A stretch of 64,000 nt of DNA from an uncultured Opitutaceae bacterium (GTDB taxonomy: Bacteria; Verrucomicrobiota; Verrucomicrobiia; Opitutales; Opitutaceae). A program made the position numbers and the translations under genes. The notes under the pieces are model-generated. The model ran no database searches. It was not told the origin of the DNA and worked only from the letters and a program-made list of their open reading frames with translations. Of this stretch, positions 18,826-26,248 are shown piece by piece. Each line of letters starts with the position of its first letter. The stretch's first letter is position 1. The DNA is taken from assembly GCA_903929355.1 (NCBI GenBank), contig CAIYUN010000074.1, positions 1 to 64,000 on the forward strand. The letters are read 5' to 3'.

Positions 18826-19180
18826 CGATTCATGGGGGCGGGTGGTCATCATTTGCTCGGCCCATAAGCAGAGGCTGGCACCTCAGAAGCGAGCGGCGTT
18901 TAGCGCGCCGTGGCGTTCGCAATGCTCCAAGTGCCGGTGGGAGCATCCTTTAACGCACCAGAGTTTTCCAGCGCCTAGCATAGATGCGCGAAGCGAACTT
19001 GCGCGCCGCATTCCGCTCGATCATTCTGGCGAGTTGGTTCGCGGCCGCATTGTCCGAACCGAAGAGCAGAGGCATGAAAAATCGAGAGTTAGTGGACGGA
19101 ATTTCGATGAAAAGTGAAGAATTGGTGTTTAGTAGCCACTTTCAGTGAAGATTCTGTATTTAAGTCAGGGGGGCCTCCGA
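18826..19180. other. Island 1 spacer, no supported gene
   Basis: About 355 bases between DUF1398 and the leftward ATPase gene. Open frames are short and have no recognisable content (one, 18840-19117, begins ICSAHKQRLAP in a basic, Cys-containing stretch). The segment may be a gene remnant. Confidence 0.35.
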
Positions 19181-20881
19181 TCAAGCAGAACCCGAGCCCT
19201 TGCCGCGCCCGCGCCGCTTGGTAGTTGGGGCGGGCGATTGTTTGTTCGTCTTGTGCCGGTGGCCTTTGGCCGGAACGCCCGCGGTCGGGTGGGTCTGGTG
19301 CTTGGCGGGTTTCGGCCTGGACCCTGCCGCCGCCTTGAGCGTGAGGCGGTATTGTTGCCGCCGGCTGTTGAGTTTTTCCGGGACGGTGTATTCCACCAAT
19401 CCGGCAGCCAGGAGATCGGCCAACGCCTGCCGAATCGAACTGGTGACAGATTTATGGCCGATGGCGGTTGCGATTTTTGAACGGGAGGACGGCGCGACTT
19501 CGAGGACCGCCATGATCCGATGGTGAACCGATGCCGGCCCCCATTCGGACCGCCACTCCGATCTCACACGCCATGACTCTGACCTCGACTCTGACCTCGA
19601 CTCTGACCTCGACTCTGACCCGCCCACGGCATTGGTAGATGCCGGAGCGGGGGCAGGCGGAGAGCGGCGGATAATCTGGATGACTTGGCCCTGCTCCTGA
19701 CGGAACTCGGGGGGCGGGAGGCCGGCGGCCCGGCATGAGGCGATCATGTCGAGTGTGCCGGAGCCGGCGCGCTCTATGTAGCGGGTGAGAAACAATGGCT
19801 CGGCAATCAGTGGATTGCGCGGAATCGAGGGATGCGGCCGGCGGAGGGCCTCCACCGTCAGTGGCGGAAACAGTTCGCCGGGATTCCAGATTTCCAGCCG
19901 GTCGGCGAAAAGCATGATCTGCACCGAGGCGTTGGACGCATAGTCACGGTGGGCGATGGCATTGACTATGGCCTCGGAGACCGCAGCGGGGGGAAGCTCG
20001 TAGGTTTCCGGGGCTTGGTTGCCTCTGGCGCGCGTGCCGACCGCGCGGTCGAGCTTCGACATGACGAAGTCCACGGCCTGGTCAACGAGCTCAAAGACTG
20101 TGCCTCGAAAACTGCTGTAGGCCGGGATCGGCTTGCGAATCTCGGTGCCATGAAAGCGGAGGCACTTGACGAACGAGGTTAGAACGAAACGCTGCGGTTC
20201 GTCGGCGAAGAGGAGCACCGCCGCATGGTTGGGACGGTCGCCGTCGAGCAGGTTCAGGTGAACCAGGGCGTCCTGCATCGGCGTTTCCGGTCCCAAGGCG
20301 TAGTTCCGGCGGCTCTGCGCGAGGCGGAGGAACTCCGCCACCTTCCCGGGCGAGAGATCGGCGAGCGTGGCCTGTGGGCACGCCGCCGCATCAAAGGGAC
20401 GCGAGCGGATGTCGCCCGTCCGGGCCAGTCGCGCCACGAGGCTGCCGTAGAGCCCTGCCGTTAGTTCCGGCAGCGTGGAAAACCGACGGCGCACCACTTG
20501 GTCCGAGGCCCGCTGGATGAGTGCCTGCATCTTGGGCTGACGGGAAGTGTCGGCGGTGCCTTTGACGAAGACGAGGCACTCCTTGCCGGTGGCGATTGCA
20601 CGGTCGAACTCGCGCTCCGTGGGCGACACCCCATCAGCGTCCTCAGAGCCATAGCTGGCACCAAAAAGGCCGACATAGACTTCGCTTTGGTCCACCTCAT
20701 GCAAATAGACCTCCCCTGCCCGGTGGCCGGTCGCGGGCAAGTCTTCAAACAGGAAGACCTCGAAAAACTGACGCAACAACGGGTCGTCGTGAATATACTC
20801 CTTCAGCGCCCGCCGCTCCGCCGCCAGTTCCTTTTGCACGGAACTGACAAAGATGACCGAGCGTCTGGAGGCAGGTGGCAT
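19181..20881 (-). CDS. DUF4062 / RecG-like ATP-binding / winged-helix protein (defence-type)
   Basis: 566 residues. Residues ~8-95 are a DUF4062 domain (VIFVSSVQKELAAERRALKE, YVGLFGASYG, PTEREFDRAI). Residues ~165-420 resemble the ATP-binding transcriptional-regulator/RecG-like family (LNLLDGDRPNHAAVLLFADE, PPAAVSEAIVNAIAHRDY, IEIWNPG-type motif LEIWNPGEL, RYIERAGSGTLDMI). Then come a Ser-Glu-Ser-Arg repeat (~426-441), a winged-helix-like region (~455-515) and a Lys/Arg-rich tail. DUF4062 proteins are often found in defence islands, so an anti-phage or sensing role is inferred, not shown. It is transcribed leftward, convergent with DUF1398. Confidence 0.72.
   Translation of the reverse strand: MPPASRRSVIFVSSVQKELAAERRALKEYIHDDPLLRQFFEVFLFEDLPATGHRAGEVYLHEVDQSEVYVGLFGASYGSEDADGVSPTEREFDRAIATGKECLVFVKGTADTSRQPKMQALIQRASDQVVRRRFSTLPELTAGLYGSLVARLARTGDIRSRPFDAAACPQATLADLSPGKVAEFLRLAQSRRNYALGPETPMQDALVHLNLLDGDRPNHAAVLLFADEPQRFVLTSFVKCLRFHGTEIRKPIPAYSSFRGTVFELVDQAVDFVMSKLDRAVGTRARGNQAPETYELPPAAVSEAIVNAIAHRDYASNASVQIMLFADRLEIWNPGELFPPLTVEALRRPHPSIPRNPLIAEPLFLTRYIERAGSGTLDMIASCRAAGLPPPEFRQEQGQVIQIIRRSPPAPAPASTNAVGGSESRSESRSESRSESWRVRSEWRSEWGPASVHHRIMAVLEVAPSSRSKIATAIGHKSVTSSIRQALADLLAAGLVEYTVPEKLNSRRQQYRLTLKAAAGSRPKPAKHQTHPTAGVPAKGHRHKTNKQSPAPTTKRRGRGKGSGSA
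19575..19621 (-). repeat. Four tandem 12-bp units inside the DUF4062-ATPase gene
   Basis: GACTCTGACCTC is repeated almost exactly four times and encodes SESRSESRSESRSES on the minus strand. It keeps the frame, so copy-number change would only alter linker length. Confidence 0.9.
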
Positions 20882-21041
20882 GAAATTCAGGTAATGACGG
20901 GGCGGGTGGTGAGAATCCCCGCGACGACGGCTTTCTCAAGCCGTGAGCGGAGGTCTGTGCGGAGAACGAGCATAGGTTCAGGCAGCGGTGGCTAGCAAAT
21001 CTTGATTGATCGAAAAGGGGCGGCGTATTCTTGTTCAGGAT

Positions 21042-21164
21042 TCACTCCGCTGGCGATTGCATCGCCGGCCCGACGCCCCGCGAAAGCGGGCGTTTCTTTT
21101 GGCCGGTGGCGAGTTCAGCGAAACCTGCCCGGCTGCCCGCATCGACGTTGGCTTTGTCCGTCAT
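21042..21164 (-). pseudogene. 40-aa ORF coupled to AbiEi, possible AbiEii toxin remnant
   Basis: The ATG overlaps the abiEi-like stop (ATGA), the position where AbiEii nucleotidyltransferase toxins normally start. It reads MTDKANVDAGSRAGFAELAT and stops after 40 codons, far short of a toxin of about 250-300 residues. The start of the sequence is reminiscent of the MT.KN.AASVRARL beginnings of AbiEii proteins, but that match is weak. Likely a truncated toxin gene. Confidence 0.35.
21074..21100 (+). terminator. Candidate rho-independent terminator
   Basis: CGCCCCGC, loop GAAA, GCGGGCG, then TTTCTTTT. The T-run is on the plus strand, although both neighbouring genes read leftward, so it may be a relic of a lost plus-strand gene. 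Confidence 0.35.
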
Positions 21165-21898
21165 GGTTTCAGGATCAGGGTGGAGCCGTCCGGCAGTTTT
21201 CCACACCAGCGGCCGCGACCGCGGACCCCGGCCAGTTTGCGGGCCTCGGCCGCCCAGCTCAGATTCAGCTCCTCGGCCCATTGCACGCAGAGACGAACCA
21301 CTTTCACCCGTTGGCAATGCTTCAGCAGCGGACCTAGCACCTCCATGCGCGGCGACCGGACGCCTTCCATGATGTTCCGCGCTTCCTCCAGCCCCTGCCG
21401 CATGCGGACGCCGCTCAGCAGTTCCAGCAGCGCTCGTTCCGGGACGGACACGGCCGGACCATCCGGGGTTTCCGGCAGAGCTTGCAGGCCGAAACCCGTC
21501 GGCAAATCGGGATCATAGAGTGACCATGCCACATAGTCAGACGGAAACCGTCGGGTAAACCACTGCGGCAGCGAAGCTGGTTGCTCGCCCCAAAGGCACA
21601 GCCGTTCAAATGGACCGACGTTGTGGCGGACGCCGCGCCAGGCGAGGGCGGTCTTTCCTCCGACGTGGAGGCCGGGTAGTCGGCGGGCGAGGAATTTCGT
21701 GGTGAGCCCTATTTGGAGCGTATCGCCCGGAAACATGAAAGCCCCGCGTCCCAGCCGCACTAGCCAACCGGCACGGACATAAAAGGAGGCCAGAGAAGAT
21801 GACACTCCCACCTCCTTGAGGGACACGACATCGAGGGGCGCTCCCCGAGGCAGGGAGGCCAGCGCCTTGATTGGATTTTGTTGTTTAGATGAAACCAC
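21161..21898 (-). CDS. AbiEi-family type IV antitoxin
   Basis: 245 residues. The N-terminal winged helix (LKEVGVSSSLASFYVRAGWL, VRLGRGAFMFPGD) and the C-terminal antitoxin region (LHVGGKTALAWRGV, PERALLELLSGVR) match AbiEi antitoxins. AbiEi represses its own operon and counteracts the AbiEii nucleotidyltransferase toxin in abortive infection systems. The partner should follow on the same strand but only a 40-codon ORF is left. It could still act as a solo antitoxin or repressor. Confidence 0.78.
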   Translation of the reverse strand: MVSSKQQNPIKALASLPRGAPLDVVSLKEVGVSSSLASFYVRAGWLVRLGRGAFMFPGDTLQIGLTTKFLARRLPGLHVGGKTALAWRGVRHNVGPFERLCLWGEQPASLPQWFTRRFPSDYVAWSLYDPDLPTGFGLQALPETPDGPAVSVPERALLELLSGVRMRQGLEEARNIMEGVRSPRMEVLGPLLKHCQRVKVVRLCVQWAEELNLSWAAEARKLAGVRGRGRWCGKLPDGSTLILKP

Positions 21899-22030
21899 GT
21901 TTGAACTCCCCGGTGTTTTTCAATCCGGCGACATGATTGGAAAAATGGAAATAGTTCAATCCTAATTCAACCTATTGCCGGTTTTCCAATCACCCTCAGC
22001 ACCATCCGGGGCGCGCGGGGTGCGAGCCGA

Positions 22031-22630
22031 TCAGGCTTTTTGCGGTGTCGCTGCCACCGGCGGAGCGACCGCGCGCGTGGGTGGAGCGGCACTTTTGTTG
22101 CGCGGTGCGCGGGATCCCGCCTTCGGCCGGGGTGCGTCGGGCCGCGGCTTTGCCGACAGGGCCGCCTTCGTGAAGGCGTCGGCGTCCGCGATGAGCTCGG
22201 GGTCCGCGCCCGGACCCGGCCGGGCTTCGCGAGCCTGGCGGCGGCGGTAGCTGCGGGTGAGCTCGGCGAGATCGTGCAGGACGGCCCGGAGCGCGTCGGC
22301 CTGGTCACCGCCGGCGGCGAGCTCGTCGGCGAGCACGGACAGGTCGTCCTGGGCCTTGCGGCCGCGGGCGGCAATTGTGACCTCGTGCTCGTTGCGGCCG
22401 CTGCGCTCGACTTCGTCGTGCAGGTGGGCGAGCAGCAACCGGAGCCCGGTCGGACCGGGCGTCCGGGTGCAGAGCGCGCGCAACGTCGCCTCGTCGGCCC
22501 GGCGGCGTTTGTTGACGAGCGAGGAGAGCGTGGAGGGGGCCAAATCGCAGGCACCGGCGATGGCCAGCAGGCTGGATTCGTCCGCCGCGACGAGCAATTC
22601 CTGGGAGAGTTGGGTCGGGAGCACATGCAC
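22031..22630 (-). CDS. Island HTH repressor (copy 1)
   Basis: About 199 residues from GTG 22630, chosen because island 2 has a GTG at the matching position (31013). Residues ~13-40 form a helix-turn-helix (LLAIAGACDLAPSTLSSLVN then KRRRADEATL). A long charged helical region follows (HLHDEVERSGRNEHEVTIAA, AVLHDLAELTRSYRRRQ) and then a Pro/Ala/Lys-rich tail. It is about 85% alike its island 2 copy up to the tail. It is divergent from a small gene, with a 20-bp palindrome in between, the layout of a lysogeny-type repressor controlling both promoters. Role inferred from HTH and context. Confidence 0.72.
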   Translation of the reverse strand: MHVLPTQLSQELLVAADESSLLAIAGACDLAPSTLSSLVNKRRRADEATLRALCTRTPGPTGLRLLLAHLHDEVERSGRNEHEVTIAARGRKAQDDLSVLADELAAGGDQADALRAVLHDLAELTRSYRRRQAREARPGPGADPELIADADAFTKAALSAKPRPDAPRPKAGSRAPRNKSAAPPTRAVAPPVAATPQKA

Positions 22631-22653
22631 TTGGTGTGTCGAATAGGCGTTTG

Positions 22654-22673
22654 GTGCAAGATTTTTCTTGCAC
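22654..22673. promoter_or_regulatory. Palindromic operator between divergent genes, island 1
   Basis: GTGCAAGATTTTTCTTGCAC: two 8-bp arms around TTTT, perfect. It is 24 bases from the repressor start and 31 bases from the ATG of the rightward gene, exactly as in island 2. A TAATAC box (22686-22691) sits just right of it, so repressor binding here would block the rightward promoter. Confidence 0.7.
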
Positions 22674-22703
22674 ATACCGCGTGAATAATACACAGTGAGC
22701 GCC

Positions 22704-22907
22704 ATGGACACCGGTTCGATTTTGCTCCGTATGCTCCGGGTATGCCGCTCGCACGCCGAAACCGCCGCCGAGCGCGCCGAGGTCACCTGGTGGCGGAGCC
22801 AGATCAAGGCTTTGCACGGGCGGCAGCCGCTCACGGACACCGACCTGGTTGGAGATTCGGGCGAGATCCGTGCAACCCCACGGCCTAAGCCGGTGGTTCA
22901 ATCCTGA
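22704..22907 (+). CDS. Small island protein A (copy 1)
   Basis: 67 residues from ATG 22704 (an in-frame GTG at 22695 is possible). It begins MDTGSILLRMLRVCRSHAET and contains AEVTWWRSQIKALHG; mostly helical, no known family. It is conserved in island 2 (31087-31290) at the same place and size, which supports real coding. Its TAATAC box lies 12 bases before the ATG, so the message may be nearly leaderless. As the first gene opposite the repressor it could be a regulator like phage Cro or satellite Str, but this is only positional. Confidence 0.6.
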   Translation: MDTGSILLRMLRVCRSHAETAAERAEVTWWRSQIKALHGRQPLTDTDLVGDSGEIRATPRPKPVVQS

Positions 22908-22915
22908 TTTTTCCA

Positions 22916-23350
22916 ATGGCCACCCTTCGAACAAATCGGCGCGGTTTGGCTGCGCAGCTGGAGCCGGCCTTCAGCGCGCGGGCGATTGCGGCCGCCGGCC
23001 TGTGTGGCGGCATCGGCAAGGTGCGAGCCTTGATGAAGCTGGGCGCCCTGCTGCGCGGGCTCCATCCTCGGCGCGGCGGCCTGTGGCCACAGTTTTTTGT
23101 GAGCAGGACGCGATGCGTGCCGCTGCATGCGCTAGAGGCTCACCTTCAGCATGTAAGCAGGCTTCGAGGTGTGCCGGCTCCCGAGGTGTGCGTCATGCCG
23201 GCCGCCGCCAGATTAGACGAGGTAAAAGAAAGGAAGGGGCTGCCCACGGGTGCCCGGCAACCGGTTGGGGTGGGGGAACGGGCGGCGCAAAAGGCGATCT
23301 CGGCCCGGCCTGGCGGTGATCCGGTACCAGCCATCGAGCAGGGTAATTGA
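22916..23350 (+). CDS. Small island protein B (copy 1)
   Basis: 144 residues starting 9 bases after protein A. MATLRTNRRGLAAQLEPAFS, KVRALMKLGALLRGL and PQFFVSRTRCVPLHALEAHL are conserved with island 2 (31300-31788). The N-terminal ~110 residues are shared and the C-termini diverge. The sequence suggests a basic, possibly nucleic-acid-binding protein, but no family was recognised. RLDEVKERKG is identical in both copies. Confidence 0.55.
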   Translation: MATLRTNRRGLAAQLEPAFSARAIAAAGLCGGIGKVRALMKLGALLRGLHPRRGGLWPQFFVSRTRCVPLHALEAHLQHVSRLRGVPAPEVCVMPAAARLDEVKERKGLPTGARQPVGVGERAAQKAISARPGGDPVPAIEQGN

Positions 23351-23445
23351 TTTTAAGTTATTCATAAAAACATGCTTAACACACTTAACAACAATCTCTT
23401 GAGATGCGTGGAATATCCGCATGCACTCACGGCTGCACACAAAAG

Positions 23446-23613
23446 CGGAGGGTCACCCTCCGTCCGATCCGGGTGCGCGGCGGGATGGTCGGGCGCGGGC
23501 CGGACCGGCGGGCTCGGGTTTGGAGGGGGGGCGGGGGGGGATCGCACGCCGAGGGGGGTGGCCTCGACCCGATGGATTTGGCCGCACCAGTTTTGGGACA
23601 AAAAGGAGGGGCC
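23446..23613 (+). promoter_or_regulatory. Conserved G-rich leader upstream of protein C (copy 1)
   Basis: 168 bases conserved with 31850-32017 in island 2 although they do not code. It opens with the hairpin CGGAGGGTCACCCTCCG (8-bp arms, 23446-23462), followed by a GC-rich run with long G tracts and ends with the strong AAAAAGGAGGGG ribosome site. The distance from hairpin centre to ATG is 160 in both islands. It could be a promoter-operator, an RNA leader or an origin-type element. Confidence 0.55.
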
Positions 23614-24189
23614 ATGAGTAGCGCGACGTTTAACGGCCCGTTCACGGAGACGCTCGTGGCGCGGGTGGCGGGCGTGAAAAAATCGGTGCTGGCCAACGTG
23701 CGGCGCGGGCGGCTCGCGAAGGGCATGCCGCCGGGCGCGGGCGTGCAGGGCGATTGGTTTCTCGATGCCAAGGCCCAGGTCAATTACACCCGCGCCGGTC
23801 TGTCGGTGCTGCTGACCGGGCTGGGGATCAGCATGGAGTCGTTCTTGAAACAGGCGGGCGCAGAAATCGATTTTAAGGCCGGGAGGGGTGCCGACGCGCA
23901 GACCCCGGTCGCCGATCGCGAAATTGAGGCCTCAGCCGGCGCGGATTCCACGGTGCCAGCTACGGTCAAAACCAAACCTGTGATCGTCGCCGACCTGACG
24001 GTCGACCGCGTGATCGGGAAGAAGCGGCTGCGCGCGCGGCTGCCGCACGGCGGGCTCGTCGCGCTGTTGGTCAAGGAATCCGCCAATTTCATGCCGGGGA
24101 TGGTCTGCCAGGGCTGTCGGCGGGCCGATGACGGAGTGGGGCCGTGGTCGTTTCTGGGCAAACTACCGCGACGAAGAGGGCGCTGGTGA
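23614..24189 (+). CDS. Island DNA-binding-like protein C (copy 1)
   Basis: 191 residues from ATG 23614 behind AAAAAGGAGGGG. The N-terminus FTETLVARVAGVKKSVLANV with RRGRLAKGM looks like an excisionase/MerR-type helix-turn-helix with a wing. A variable Ala/Thr linker follows, then a beta-rich C-terminal domain (VIGKKRLRARLPHGGLVALL, ANFMPGM) ending LGKLPRRRGRW, a tail style common in phage-type proteins. It is about 90% like the island 2 copy (32018-32593). It might be the excisionase or a replication co-factor; this is inference. Confidence 0.6.
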   Translation: MSSATFNGPFTETLVARVAGVKKSVLANVRRGRLAKGMPPGAGVQGDWFLDAKAQVNYTRAGLSVLLTGLGISMESFLKQAGAEIDFKAGRGADAQTPVADREIEASAGADSTVPATVKTKPVIVADLTVDRVIGKKRLRARLPHGGLVALLVKESANFMPGMVCQGCRRADDGVGPWSFLGKLPRRRGRW

Positions 24190-24191
24190 CC

Positions 24192-24251
24192 ATGAGCACG
24201 GAATTCAAACTCGGGGCACTCATGGCATCACAAAGTTCAATGGGGGAGTAA
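24192..24251 (+). pseudogene. 19-codon remnant of island protein D
   Basis: It starts two bases after the previous stop with MSTEFKLG, identical to the intact island 2 gene (32596-32931, 111 aa), then diverges and stops. An internal deletion in island 1 has removed most of the gene. Confidence 0.7.
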
Positions 24252-24262
24252 AACTGAACATC

Positions 24263-25168
24263 ATGGAATGGTTTAAGTTTCCGACGAAGACGACGGGGGC
24301 ACCGGAGTACGCCCACGCGAAGCCGGCCGCAAAACTGGCCTGGCTTCGCGTGCTCTGCTACTGCGCGCAGCAAGAAAACGGTGGCCTGATCCCCGACGCG
24401 GCGGGATGGTCGGACGGGCAGTGGATCGAGGTGTGCGGAGTCAGAAAAAGGGACGTGATGGACGCGGAGCCGTTGCTGACGGCGGTCGGCGGCCACATCA
24501 CGGTGTGGGGCTACCCGCAAGAGTCCCAGTTCCAGAAGGTGGCGGCGTCGGAGGCCGGGAAGGCTGCGGCCACTGCGCGGTGGCGAAAGGTGCGGGAGGA
24601 TGCGGCGGGCGATGCGGCGCGCATTGCGCCGGGCAATGCGGACGGCAATCCGGCGAGCAATGCTGGCGCAGATGCGGTCCGCAATGCAGAACAGAAGGAA
24701 GGAACAGAAGGATCAGAAGGATTAGAAAAGAGGGAGGGAGGGGGCATTGCGAATGCGCCCGCCCGCCCCCGATTACCTGAAATTTTGGAATACGCAGAAG
24801 CCCAAGGTATTCGCGAGGACTGGGCGCAAGCGTTCTTCGACCACTACGAGGGCAACGGATGGCGGGTGGGTGGTCTGCCGATTAACTCGTGGCAAGCGCG
24901 GCTGCGGAAGTGGGTGCGCGAGGAGCCGAAACGGGCGCGCGGAAAAAATGGCGGGCCGGAGGTGGTGGTGCCGCTCCATGGGCCGAATTACCTCACGGGT
25001 GGCTATCCGGTCTTCACGCCACCGGCTGAGCCTACGAGCGACGAACCAAAGCGTGACGGAGCTGACGGGACAACGTCGTCGCCAGAGGCAAACGTGGGCG
25101 AGACTCCCGCGCTCCCAACGGCGACGACGGACCCCGGCGGGGACACCACGGTGCCTGATCGAACATGA
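24263..25168 (+). CDS. Phage O/DnaD-like replication protein (island 1)
   Basis: 301 residues from ATG 24263. N-terminal ~85 residues (AAKLAWLRVLCYCAQQENGG, GWSDGQWIEVCGVRKRD, ITVWGYP) look like the winged-helix N-terminal domain of phage replication initiators. A low-complexity linker follows. The C-terminal LPEILEYAEAQGIREDWAQA and FFDHYEGNGWRVGG..W resemble the C-terminal part of phage O-like proteins. Island 2 has a homologue (32951-33769) just before a nucleotidyltransferase and a DnaB-like helicase, which supports a replication-loader role. Direct proof is lacking. Confidence 0.5.
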   Translation: MEWFKFPTKTTGAPEYAHAKPAAKLAWLRVLCYCAQQENGGLIPDAAGWSDGQWIEVCGVRKRDVMDAEPLLTAVGGHITVWGYPQESQFQKVAASEAGKAAATARWRKVREDAAGDAARIAPGNADGNPASNAGADAVRNAEQKEGTEGSEGLEKREGGGIANAPARPRLPEILEYAEAQGIREDWAQAFFDHYEGNGWRVGGLPINSWQARLRKWVREEPKRARGKNGGPEVVVPLHGPNYLTGGYPVFTPPAEPTSDEPKRDGADGTTSSPEANVGETPALPTATTDPGGDTTVPDRT

Positions 25169-25310
25169 CCGGCGAAAGCGACCCCATCATGGGTTCACGA
25201 AAGAATTGAAAATGAGGCCTGGGAAATCTCAGGGGTCGGGATCAGTGGGGTAGTGGTGGCATTTGCGCAAATCGAGGCCTCTGTCGGCGCGGGCGAAGCC
25301 AAGGTGTCAG
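25169..25310. other. Short spacer after the replication-like gene
   Basis: No supported gene. It leads into the symmetric element starting near 25311. Confidence 0.3.
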
Positions 25311-25505
25311 TGGCCACCTGAAACCGGCCAGTCCTGGCCACCTGGCAACCGGCCAGGCGTTTTTTGCAACTACGCATTCTTCCTTCAAGAATCGCCCCGC
25401 TAGTCGCTCTTATGGCGTTTCTTGAAGGAATAATGCTACGTTGACTTATAAAAGTCGGGTGGCCGGTCCGGGGGTGGCCAGAGGTGGCCGGTTTTGAAGT
25501 GGCCA
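25311..25505. repeat. Large mirror-symmetric element: GGCC boxes around an 18-bp inverted repeat
   Basis: Central arms GCATTCTTCCTTCAAGAA (25374-25391) and TTCTTGAAGGAATAATGC (25419-25436) pair with one mismatch over 27 bases of spacer. Four GGCC boxes lie on each side, at 25312, 25326, 25336, 25351 and at 25461, 25476, 25486, 25501, with spacings 14-10-15 and 15-10-15. Between boxes and arms, TTTTTTGCAACTACGCATT on the left mirrors AATGCTACGTTGACTTATAA on the right. The layout fits a replication origin, centromere or cooperative operator; it directly follows a replication-like gene. Confidence 0.75.
25341..25365 (+). terminator. Candidate rho-independent terminator
   Basis: CCTGGC, loop AACCG, GCCAGG, then CGTTTTTT. 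It lies in the left half of the symmetric element and would end transcripts from the replication-like gene. Confidence 0.5.
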
Positions 25506-25675
25506 ATGACAGCCAAGGGATGGAAGATCAAGCCTCGTCCACGAGATAAACGTCCGCGCCCGACGGCCCGAGGCCGTCCGGAAGAAAATCGGCGGGCACT
25601 TCCGGCACGGAGTACTGGACGGGGCTCCCTTTCGGGGTCCGCGCACGGTCATCCCCCGCATCGCATCAACAAGAC

Positions 25676-26248
25676 TTACGGAGCGTTTTGGTTGAACCAA
25701 GACCGGCTGGCCATCGTGCGGTAGGGGAGAAGGCGCTCGTTGAATGAACAGCGCCCAAGCCGCTGCCCGCAACCACAGGGACAAGGGCATTGGCTTGCAC
25801 GGCGCTCTTTCATCCCGAGCAGGCGCCAGGCCATACGGACCTGCTCCGGAAGTTTTAAGTCGAACAGCTGCATGTAGTCCTGAAGGACTCCGGTTGAACC
25901 GTGAGTGAGTTCATCGAAGACGAATGCACCCCCGAATCGCTCCTTGTGCGTTGCGGCGTACAGATAAGGCACCAAGCATGTATCGGAAAAGCCAGGTAGG
26001 GTCGGACTTTTCCTTAAAAGGCTCAACAGCCGGAGCGGGGACCCTAGGCAAAGCGTCCCGTCCCCATTAATGTGATTGGCGCTGTTGCGGGGAATCCGCC
26101 GACCGTTCTCGGTAACCCTCGGAATGTCTTGAGGAAATAACGGTGGCACGGCGATCTCCAACAAATATCGCTGGGTGCAGTGCTCGGCGCCTGCGATCGG
26201 ATTGACGTGCCGAGACCACCGGCGGGCTACTGGAGCCAAGTGGCCCAC
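25676..26248 (-). pseudogene. E2 (UBC-fold)-like / SEC-C protein, N-terminally truncated
   Basis: The frame is open for 190 codons, but recognisable sequence begins at about 26175 with RYLLEIAVPPLFPQD, then GRRIPRNSANHINGDGTLCL. The Cys in DGTLCLG sits where the active-site Cys of ubiquitin-type E2 enzymes lies. A Cys cluster CPCPCGCGQRLGRC near the C-terminus resembles a SEC-C zinc motif. Some bacterial E2-like proteins take part in ubiquitin-like or CBASS-type defence. The first ~22 codons of the frame are antisense to the next gene, so the natural N-terminus (about 40-60 residues) is gone. Confidence 0.5.

Noticed and set aside
19561-19625. CRISPR-like short repeat
   Set aside because: The 12-bp units are contiguous without spacers and lie within a coding frame; no CRISPR array or cas gene was seen in the window.
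25494-25724. 76-codon plus-strand frame after the symmetric element
   Set aside because: Arg/Pro-rich, overlaps the end of the E2-like frame in antisense, and no homology or ribosome site is visible.
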